Shown one piece after another: positions 55,333 to 64,000 of a stretch of DNA of 64,000 nucleotides. The stretch comes from Mauremys mutica (Eukaryota; Chordata; Testudines; Geoemydidae): assembly GCF_020497125.1 (NCBI RefSeq), contig NC_059075.1, positions 39,468,003-39,532,002 of the forward strand, given 5' to 3'. How positions within the stretch are numbered: the first letter of the stretch is position 1; every line of letters starts with the position of its first letter. The translations under genes were made by a program, and so were the position numbers. The notes beneath the pieces are model-generated. The model was not told the origin of the DNA, made no database searches, and saw only the letters and a list, made by a program, of their open reading frames with translations.

Positions 55333-57734
55333 GTGGGAGTAGGGGAGATGCTCAGGGGAGCTCTTATGGATGTTCATCCATGACCATTGCTGATTAATGC
55401 CTAGAACTTTTTGAATTTAGACTGACAACTGCAGGAGGTAGCTAAGGGTGTACAGTACTGCATTATCAATACACAGTGCAGTCAGTCCCTAAAAAATTAC
55501 ATATGTGAGACCTGAGAAAAAGGATTCCCAATGAGGTGAGCACAGCATGCTGCCACTGGCTCTGCTGCACAGGGAAGGGAGCTGCGCCAGATTGAAGGAC
55601 AAGCACTACAGTTCCATTGCTAGGACCCCAGCTCCTGGAATTACTCAGTGAGCTCAGAATCTTAGTTTTCATTTTAAAAACCTATTTCTTGTGGATGCAA
55701 ATAAAAGCTTGAAACTCTGACTCAAGTGTAAGAGATGCTTGCCTGACTCTGAAGAGAGCCTGAAGTAATAGTTCCAAGAACTGTGACCTGCCCCATTGAC
55801 CTTAACTCTGAAACTTGTGCCACCTTAAGAAGAAAAGGGGTCATGGTATGGGGATGAGGCTGCTCTGGAGGAGACAAGGCCAATTGGCTGAGCTGGCAGA
55901 ACTGCTGCTTTCAGAGCACAAGAATCCTGGTTTGCGTCTCAGCCAGTTAATGAGTGGGAAATCTACAAGTCCAACCACAGAGTCAATTTGTTTAAAAATC
56001 TGAACGAACGTTCAGTGAAAAGATTTTGCTGCACTCGTCCAACTCTGAAACCGGAAACACACATGACTAATGCTAATTACTAATGCAAGATGGGAAATGC
56101 TGGTGGACAAAGGACACCTGTATCTTTAAATGTAAATATTTGAGGTTGTTTGGTTAATGTACCCTGTTGTAGCTATGTTCCTCAAGATGGTTGTTACGTG
56201 TACTGCAGAAAGAGCCTCAGACTTCATCCACATTGTAGCACAAACTGAATTAAGGAGCCACATTAAAATTTGGTCCAGCTAAATTGATTTCAAACTTGGT
56301 TTGGTCAGTTGGTGAGGACAAGGTGTTGGGCCTTGCCTAAACTCGACTTGATGGGTAAATCTTCCACTAATGTGCTACTATGAGTCAGCTGCATGGCGGA
56401 CAGGTGCACTATTGTAGACATGTCACCAGCTTGTATCAGCATTGTATCTATCATCTAGACTTGTTCTGACAGGGATGAAATAAACCTGGTGCTTATCTAT
56501 ACTAGCACTCTTGCTATTGTTGGCAGTGGAGCGATAGTGGTGCCAATTTAATGGTAAGAGATTTCCCAGAAAAGTCTAATGTAGACACAGCCAAAGGGTG
56601 CAGAATCATGTTAAAAATAGTATCTAGCCACAGATTTTAAACATGATTCAGCCTCATCTATAACAGAGTTTGTCTACATTAAAACACTTCAGAGTCATAA
56701 TTCGCTACCAATGCAACTATGGAGATTGTAGTAATGGTGGGAGTTATAGACAGGGCTCGTGCATTTTTACTAGCATGTCATCTAACCTCATATGATTTGT
56801 AACCACCACATGTGATCTGACTGTGTTTGCAGCGCTTTCAAATTTGTTTTCTGCAAATGTTCCAGTTAACAAGGTTTGCTAGTAGAACATTTGACTATTC
56901 CCCAGAAGCACATTTTAAATGGCACACTAACCAAGACAATGCAAATCTGGATATTCACAGTGAAGTCTACAGGGGAATAATCCTCTAAGAAATATTTGCT
57001 GCAGAAATTCCCAAAGAATTTGGAATAATTAGTGGATTCAAGAATTTCACAATCTCTGTGAGGACAGAAAAAGAGGTGAATTTAGGTGAACACATTGTTC
57101 ATTATGAATTATCCTTGCAGCTCTAGGTAAAGATGAAATCCTTGGTGTCTGTCTCGACTGTTATTCTGTATAAAATCATTGGGTCTGTTCACCACCGTCA
57201 TTTCCTTGAATCTGCTTACAAATTGTTTGTCCCTGAAGGTGGTTCCAAAGGGTAGTCTAGACTGGACCTTAGCCATGCTTCATGAACAAGCTGTTTTTGT
57301 CTCACCAAGCTTTTAAAAGGAGTGGCTATAGATTTTCTCAGGAGTAAATGAAATCTAAACAGCCCATTGAGTAATGATCAAGCCTTTTTTTTTTGTCTCA
57401 TCCAAAAGAAGATGGCACCTCCTACAGCAAGATTTAACACTCTCGTACTCAGATGGAAGAGTAGCACCAACTGAGTCAAGCACTTTCTGTAGTACTCTGG
57501 GTTCCCATTCAGATACTAACTAAGCAAAACCCCATTCTGACTGACATGTGAGGAGATGATAGGTTAACTCAAGGAATCCCTCAGAGCTCAGTGTTAGCAG
57601 GAGGGAATCTTTCATCTCTGTGTATCAGTCAGGCATATGGAAGGGGAATATGAAAGGATTACCTGTACACAAGACCAAGAGGGCTTTCCAAAGAGCTGCA
57701 ACTATTCGAGCTTCCCAACTCACAACCTTTGGTA
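55333..57734. other. unique sequence with worn MITE pieces
   Basis: 56480-56600 ('cttatctatactagcactct' ... 'gtctaatgtagacacagcc') and 56650-56770 ('gtttgtctacattaaaacac') look like decayed GTCTACAC-type MITEs. The rest shows nothing. There are no long open frames. Confidence 0.4.
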
Positions 57735-57965
57735 CTAAATTATAATACTTACATGGTACTTTTCATTCAAAGATCTCAAAGCACTTAAATAACACTAAGT
57801 AGGCATCACAGGTATTACCATTTTCAGGATTGTAAACTGATGAACCAGGATGATTTCCCCAACAGCACACAGCGATTCAAGAGCAGAACCAGGAACACAG
57901 TCCAGGAATCCTGACTCCCAAGTCCCTTCTCTAACCCACACTCCATCCCATAGTTCAGCACAGAA
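57735..57965 (-). repeat. MIR-like SINE, reverse copy
   Basis: 'ttacatggtacttttcattc' + 'aaagatctcaaagcact' is the reversed tail and 'agcagaaccaggaacacagt' + 'ccaggaatcctgactccc' the reversed head region. Diverged. Confidence 0.65.
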
Positions 57966-60059
57966 CCCCAAACCCGCATCTCCCAGGTTCCTCTTCTAAC
58001 CCTAAGGCAGCACAGAAAAAGTCAGTCTAATACCCTGAGAAATATAAACAAAATAATCAACAATGGTGGTAGCCACCGGCAATTTCCAATTATTCCCAGG
58101 TAGCTCAGCCTCTTTCTTCCAACGTCATTTAACGTTATGAGATAATGGTAAGTGATTATTCAGATAACCAGCTGGAGTCTAATCCTGCTCTCCTACCTGA
58201 GTCTGCAAGAATCTCCTCTGGAGAATCATCTTTTGAGATTTCCTTGACCAAAGGAACTGGCTATGAAAGAGCACATAAGCCCAGAGGACACCCGGGAAAC
58301 TCACTTGACATTTTCCCTATGTAATTTTCTTGTGTGGGATAAAAAAGTAGTATGCAAAATAAATACATATGCTGTGAATGTCAGCTGGAGTGGGACAAAG
58401 GTCCTCTGAGTAGGAAGCCCATTTCTGTCTTTATCTAGCTGGAAACAGGGTAAAGTTCAGCAACTAATGGAAGCTATTATAATTCTATTTCCCCAAGAGA
58501 TCAAACAAACATGATAATCAGGACTAATTCATCATCACTGAAAATTATGGATGGGAAAAAGGGGAATGAATGACTCAGGGGACCTATACTGGAGCCTTTC
58601 ACTCTTACATCACCAGTTCCAATCCAGCCCAGGTTAGTAATGACCAAATGTCCGTAAGCTGTTCTGTGACACAGGTGAAATGAGTTGGTAGGTGCAACTC
58701 CAGCTCTTGGAGGGGCCGGTGCCCACATCTCTCTCTCCACACTGCAAGTGATCCCACTGCTGGAAATTTTAGCAGATGGGCCACATCTGAAAAAGACCTC
58801 TAGGAATAGCCTCCACTCCAAGGCTAGAGGTGATCTCAACATCTCACTGTTAAGGCATTAAAATTAAGGGGGCAAGATTGCATTTCCACTGGCCCATGCT
58901 TTGCCTGTTCTGCAGAGGATTAGAGGATTCCAGTCGCTAGGACTGTCAATCCAACAACTTCACCAATATTAATTTTCAAGAAAAAATTAGACAAATCAGA
59001 GAGGCACATAAAGGGACTGATCACATTCGGGTAGGTACTTTGTTTGTTTGGAGCATGGTACTTTACATTATTCTTCTTTCCCTCATCCTGGTGTATGCTG
59101 TTTTTGTGGTTTTCCACAGACCTAACACTCCAACATCACAGGGGGGAAAAAAATACCCAAACCAAAATCACTTAAGTTGTGAGGAAATATATAGCTAAAA
59201 TGCAGGAACATTATTCTCAAGCGCACTTAATTTCAGAAGCAACAAGGACAGTAATTTAGGGCTGACTGGCATGAAATTTCTCATGCAGATTGATCTTGGT
59301 ATGAACTAAGGTACATACTTGGTTTGAGCTCTATATCCCTTGAATTTGCATTTTTGAATGGAGATTTCCTCTTGTAACTCTCAATATGTTCATGTTACCT
59401 TCAGGGAACAATAAGGGAGCCCTCCTGTGGCTAATGTATCACGTGTAAATTCCCATGACAGGCAAGGAGAGACTGTGTAACCTAAGGGATAAAACATCTC
59501 CATTTTAGCACAAAGGGAGTGAGGCCATATCCAGTCCAGGCTGTGGTTTAATTTAAATGCCTATTTACTTGGTTCCATTGGTGCTGTTATAATTAAATTC
59601 AGGCCACTTTTCTGAAGTAAAAGAAGTTGCATCTAATCCAACAAACCCAAGCTACAGAGGGTATCTGAACCATACAAAAGTGGGCTAGGCATAAAAACAA
59701 CACTGCTGGAAAAAGAGTTAATTAGTTAGGCCCCACTTCAGGTACTTAAGCACGTGTCTATCTTCAACCATGTGATCAATTCATTTGAAGACATTGTGAC
59801 TACTTGCATAATCAGGACTCTAATACTCTCTAATACCTAAGCTAATCAAGACACACTAAGAGCTAAATTGCTCTCTTCTTCCTTCCCAATGTGCACAAAC
59901 CCTCAACGGGAGATCAGAACTGGAAAAGGGCAAGACCACACTAGCCTTAATGTTGTCTTGCTTCACTCAAATCTGCTCTCCTGAACTCAGAGTTGTTCCA
60001 ACAGGTTCCTGTGATTGGGCCTTTACACGACAAACCCCTTTTGAAGGTGCTTTGTTTAA
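57966..60059. other. unique sequence, no feature seen
   Basis: AT-rich. Frames at 58501-58842 and 58920-59117 on minus show no recognisable protein. Confidence 0.4.
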
Positions 60060-60190
60060 TGCAGGGCCAGACTCTGCCACCCTCATTCACACTGAGTAGT
60101 CCCTCACTCTGCCAGCTGTCCCACTGGCTTCAGTGGGACTATTTGTGGAGTAAGGTACTATTCAATAGGAGTAAGGATATCAGAGTTGGT
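60060..60190. repeat. palindromic amniote repeat, clearest copy
   Basis: 'gggccagactctgccaccct' leads in and 'gtagtccctcactctgcc' is mirrored by 'gtggagtaaggtactattca'. The core 'ctggcttcagtgggacta' is the family signature. The right end 'cagagttggtcc' approximates the reverse of the left. Confidence 0.55.
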
Positions 60191-60404
60191 CCACAGACAG
60201 CACAGAATAAAGGGCTCTTTTTCCTGACTTGGCTTTTGTTACATGTGAGCCCTTAGGGTCCAGTATATTATAGGGGTGGGCACCCCGGCAGGCAAATGTG
60301 AGGTGTTTGGCACTTGATGAGCTTTACAATTCACCATTCACCAGCTCACACATTCACAGCAATGTATGTCATTGCTTTAAAAATGCAGTGTCCTAACTTA
60401 CCCT

Positions 60405-60640
60405 GTGCTGTGAGCCAGACTCTGCAGGATGCTGACCACTCTCCACTCCCACTGCAGTCCATAAGAAGTAAGGGTGCTCAGCACATTGCGAGACTGAGCC
60501 GTTGGGAGTCATATCATCTTGACCCACAAGTTCAGAGCTGATAATTTTGTCTGTACAGAACATAGGCACAAACTTAGCTACCGCATAAGCCAAATTCATG
60601 ACTGTCACAACTCCACTGACGTCAGTGTACTTTTTCTAGT
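60405..60640. repeat. two degenerate palindromic repeats
   Basis: 60405-60520: 'gtgagccagactctgcagga' and 'tgctgaccactctccactcc' are mirrored by 'aagtaagggtgctcagcaca'. 60590-60640: 'aagccaaattcatgactgtc' with a perfect palindrome cactgacgtcagtg at 60614-60627. Confidence 0.45.
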
Positions 60641-60874
60641 TTGTGCTAACAGCCAGCACACTCCATTATGTCTCTCCAAAGAAATGGGTGATGGTAACGA
60701 CCACAGACCAAATGAGCTAATCAATTTATTCAAAGGCTCTTGTAACTAGCAGCCAGACACATCTCAAAGGCACTCAAATATTTAGCCATTTACATTCCTG
60801 GGGGATGCTCTGCATACCAGTTACATCCAGCAGTGTGACCCCAATATGTCTGCATGAACACATGATGTCTGACC

Positions 60875-61095
60875 CAGGGGCGGCTCCAGGCCCCAGCACG
60901 CCAAGCGCGTGCTTGGGGCGGCATGCCGCGGGGGGCGCTCTGCCGGTCGCCAGGAGGGCGGCAGGCGGCTCCGGTGGACCTCCCGTAGGCACGTCTGCGG
61001 GAGGTCCACCAGAGCCGCGGGACCGGCGACCGGCAGAGCGCCCCCCGTGGCATGCCGCCGTGCTTGGGGCAGCAAAATGGTTAGAACCGCCCCTG
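60875..61095. mobile_element. palindromic CpG-rich hAT MITE, 221 bp, perfect 8-bp duplication
   Basis: The ends CAGGGGCGGCTCCAGG and ACCGCCCCTG are inverted. Flanks are gtctgacc at 60867-60874 and gtctgacc at 61096-61103. The interior is a long CpG-dense palindrome ('gcggggggcgctctgccggt' against 'ccggcagagcgccccccgtg'). It is related to 25643-25935. Frames of about 87-122 codons here are artefacts. Confidence 0.93.
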
Positions 61096-61103
61096 GTCTG
61101 ACC

Positions 61104-61689
61104 TCACATCCTATTGATACTTCTTGCGGCATCAAACCCATGCAGCCTGCAACCACATGCCAGCTATGGCACCTGAGGGGTGAAATCACTTACACTGCAA
61201 TGTGGATCTTACAGAACCTTGCAGCACTCAAGTAGATTAAAGAGTCTGACAACAGAGTCATTTATGACCAGCAATGTATAACTATTGCTAGTGCAACCCA
61301 TCTGGATGGTCAACACCACCTGGGATTATCAAGGGTAGCACATGTGATACCCTGATTTCCACTGGCAGTCTGCTTCTCTTTGCTGCTGCTGCTTAGGGGA
61401 GGCAGTAACATAAGGAAAACTTGTGCATGTTGGGATTGTGCATGTTGGGACCTTGTGTTATCGTTGGTAGGCACCAGCTAATCGTGCTCCCTTCAGCTCA
61501 AGCAACCAAAGTCCCGCTCAATTACCACCCTTAAGGAGTACAGGCTGCTAAATTAATCCCAGAGGTGGCTTTTGGGCTGGAGAGAAGGAGACAAGCAAAG
61601 GGCTCATCTGTGTCTTTCTGCTCCTCAAACTTCCTTGACCTCTCTCACTCACCTTTTTGACCCTTTCTTTTTATTTAAGCTTCTGAAAT
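61104..61689. other. unique sequence, no feature seen
   Basis: The phrase 'tgcatgttggga' occurs twice close together near 61424-61450. Nothing else was recognised. Confidence 0.4.
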
Positions 61690-61905
61690 GGTTGCATGCA
61701 AAATGCACTGAATAAATATCTTACACAGACAGCACTTTTCAATGCACAGGATCCCAAAACACTTGGTATACAGTTCACCCACCACTGAAATACAACCAAC
61801 TCCAGGGCGGAATTTAACAGCATACAGCAATGCTACACAACTGTTTGGGATGGGAAGCGCAGAACAACTGAAACTGCAAGGAGAACTCAATAACTACCGA
61901 TAGTG
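61690..61905. repeat. unclassified reptile repeat
   Basis: 'acttttcaatgcacaggatc' + 'ccaaaacacttggtatacag' and 'gctacacaactgtttgggat' + 'gggaagcgcagaacaactga' have the look of a dispersed repeat I recall from turtles, class unknown. Confidence 0.35.
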
Positions 61906-62267
61906 GAGCTTGACCAGGACACCGAAGCTAACACTTTGACACTTGCCCAAAGTGCCATGCAGTCATTCATGAGCATAAGTGGTAACGGCCTAGCTTTGTG
62001 CCTCCTCTAGGGGAATCTGTCTTCAGAGAGTTTTATAAAAGCTGGAGCCGAATGGTGAATTACTTGCTACCCTGAGGCTCCTTTACCAAAGGGGAACAGG
62101 AAACCTAATGACTCCTTGATTCTGGGTCTAGTCTCAGAAGAGACCTCGTCAGAGGTGGAGAGTTTCTGTCCCTCCAAAAACAAGTGGACACAAAACTCCA
62201 AGGACTTCTGGTGTCTTTCCTGGTACTGCCCACCTGGGTTTCTGTATGGAGTTATTCTACAGTCATC
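61906..62267. other. unique sequence, no feature seen
   Basis: No repeat, open frame or other signal was recognised. Confidence 0.4.
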
Positions 62268-62340
62268 TAGGGCCTGATCCAAAACCCAGTGAATTCAATG
62301 GAAAAAAAACCCCTCCCATTGATTTTAATGAGATTAGGCT
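62268..62340. repeat. degenerate palindromic amniote repeat
   Basis: 'agggcctgatccaaaaccca' + 'gtgaattcaatgg' is mirrored by 'ccattgattttaatgagatt' + 'aggct'. Confidence 0.5.
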
Positions 62341-62939
62341 CAAACCTATAATACATGACAGCTCAAAATAGTTACTATCTCAATGCACCGGCAGAGGTCT
62401 TAGAAAATTACAGGTACAATACACAGGAAACAAAGGCATCACAGTTTCAGTAGCTACATACATCACATTTTCACTTGGAATCATTCTAAACTCAATTTTC
62501 CATCTCAGGGTATAAAATAATCTCCTTCTGGGGGGCAGGAGATAATCGTTTCTTCCTATATACATCACAGCACCATAAGCCAGGTCCATTATGAAGGGAT
62601 AGGGCTTACTCTCAAGCATCAGGAATTAGTCACTGTATAGGTTAGGATGCTAAGCTGCACGGACCACTGGTCTGATCCTGTACAACAGAAGGAGAGAGAT
62701 ATGGGAATACCAGTGGCCTGCTATGGTATGGCAGGAAATAGGATAAATATTCCAATGTTTTGAACCAGTATGGCAATTCTTATGTATGGATAAACGATGA
62801 TTCCTAGCAGAAGATTTTTTGGCCCTAATGGAATGTTGTGGCCAAAAAGAAGTGGCTTTCCCTTTGTCAAAAGCCAGGGGAAAGGGAGACTTTGTACAAG
62901 TTCTAAGTCTCATTTAACATTACCATTTATGTCACTCAG
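62341..62939. other. unique sequence, no feature seen
   Basis: The 79- and 87-codon minus frames at 62380-62913 are unsupported. Confidence 0.4.
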
Positions 62940-63180
62940 GGTGTGAGTAAGCCACCCCCGAGCGACGTAAATTACACTGACCTAAGCGCCGGTGCAGACA
63001 GTGCTATGTTGGTGGGAGAGCTTTTCCTGCCAACATAGTGACCGCCTCTTGTGGAGGTGGATTTATGATGCTAACAGGAGAGTTCTCTCCCATCGGCATA
63101 GAGTGTCTTCAGCAGATGTGCTGCATCGGTGCAGCTGCGTCGCTGTAGCACTTCTAGTGTAGTCCATGTAGACTAGCCCT
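62940..63180. mobile_element. hAT-like MITE, related to 23650-23880
   Basis: 'gccacccccgagcgacgtaa', 'cctgccaacatagtgaccgc' and 'ctcccatcggcatagagtgt' follow the same order as the copy at 23650. The right end 'gtccatgtagactagcccta' holds a GTCTACAC-like terminus. The left terminus is diverged and there is no clear duplication. Confidence 0.65.
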
Positions 63181-64000
63181 AAGTAGAACAATGTTTTAAC
63201 TTGTAGATGAAGAGCCTATGATAAAGAAACATTTTACATCCGTAAACCAGGGGAAAGGAGAGGAAGGGTAATTCTCTTGTGGTATGTGGAAAGCAGACTT
63301 GTGAGTAAGCAAACTAGTAGTCTGAAGTTCAGATGAGTACCCACATGTTAACTGATCCAATTTCCTTGATTTGCAAACTGTGTCACCCAAAAATGAGCCC
63401 TCTCCAGAGATCTTCTAGTGATTCCTGCTTCTTCTGGAGAGGCGGGAGATGCCATAAGAAGCATTTTTGTTATGAGTTTACTGGTAATTCCACTTTTGGA
63501 AGGAACTGGAAAATACAGAAGCTGACATGAAATATTCATTCAACCCACAAAGTTCTTTTGGAGTTTTAGGGCAAAAGTCTGCGTCAGGTACTATCTCACC
63601 CAAAGTGGCTCATCCAACCCTACCATAACCTTGAGTCAGAAAGAAGGGACGACAGAAGTGGAAAATGTACAGTCCGACTGCCAGTTCTGCGGAGTATGGA
63701 GGTTGGAGGCTGATTTGGATGAGTAGCCAGCATTACACCTCCTGCTCCTGCCTTCTCAATGCAGCACAAACCAGGGTCATCGAGATCCCGCAGAGGAGGA
63801 GATAGTAACAGAAGAAAATGAGATGGAAAGAAAAAAAAGCTTCATGGCTGAATCTGGAGTCTTTGGAGGGCTAAATACATCTCCTTAGCTAACTTAATTA
63901 CACATCAATCTTCCCCAGCTGGAGGAATTGATGAGAAATGGTGTTTCTCTGGCTGACCTCAGAGGACAAACTGGAGGCAAGAGGGAGACGAGGAGAAGGG
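63181..64000. other. unique sequence, no feature seen
   Basis: No repeat or gene was recognised. Purine-rich toward the window end. Confidence 0.4.

Noticed and set aside
60805..61235. Frames of 98, 122 and 108 codons
   Set aside because: They overlap the palindromic MITE at 60875-61095 on both strands.
1..64000. CRISPR array, operon, prophage or tRNA gene
   Set aside because: No regularly spaced direct repeats, no closely packed frames and no intact cloverleaf. The tRNA-like heads all belong to SINEs, and the content is that of a vertebrate genome.

Overview
The window is eukaryotic, non-coding and dominated by interspersed repeats. The best fit is a reptile, most likely a turtle. The evidence is the mixture seen here: many CR1 LINE copies, mostly 5'-truncated with CTTATGTT- or ATTCTATG-type 3' ends; tRNA-derived CORE/MIR-like SINEs; 5S-rRNA-derived SINEs; many short hAT-like elements with 8-bp target duplications; and TG..CA LTRs with AATAAA on the sense strand. 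A crocodilian is less likely but cannot be excluded by eye. No complete protein-coding gene, tRNA, rRNA gene, CRISPR array or bacterial-style operon is present. The long open frames are CR1 reverse-transcriptase remnants or chance frames across GC-rich repeats.

Layout. 1-9 kb: mostly unique sequence with a hAT-like MITE (373-579), a CR1 3' end (2725-3148), the tail of an R2-like LINE (3219-3778), a palindromic MITE (5109-5411) and a possible LTR (8780-9260). 9.3-16 kb: dense, nested DNA transposons (9487, 11322, 11651 with 11945 inside it, 13151, 13619) and a well-bounded solo LTR (15125-15929, target duplication GATAC). 16.5-27 kb: old CR1 pieces, SINEs, two MITEs and long unique stretches; AT-rich 26.4-27.2 kb could be regulatory. 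27.2-31 kb: a block of minus-strand CR1 copies, two of which split one SINE. 32-43 kb: MITEs, another CR1, a hAT element inside an old CR1 (39703-40338), and an LTR inserted in a MITE (41712-42660). 43.6-47.6 kb: a MITE split by a 2.7-kb CR1 that is itself split by a hAT-like insertion. 49-52 kb: the best-preserved CR1 (48979-50968), then a 1-kb DNA transposon with a 6-bp target duplication (51004-52040). 52.4-64 kb: one speculative exon (52397-52550), a 5S-derived SINE, a possible LTR, a CpG-rich palindromic MITE (60875-61095) and unique sequence.

Nothing here works together as a pathway. The information is mainly the order of transposon insertions, which many exact target duplications make readable. 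I see no convincing new biological system. The most useful leads are the nested insertions, the LTR with long inverted ends, the 6-bp-duplication transposon, the R2-like LINE tail and the weak exon candidate. Family names rest on memory of sequence style, not a database search, and boundaries without a stated target duplication are accurate to about 10-30 bases.
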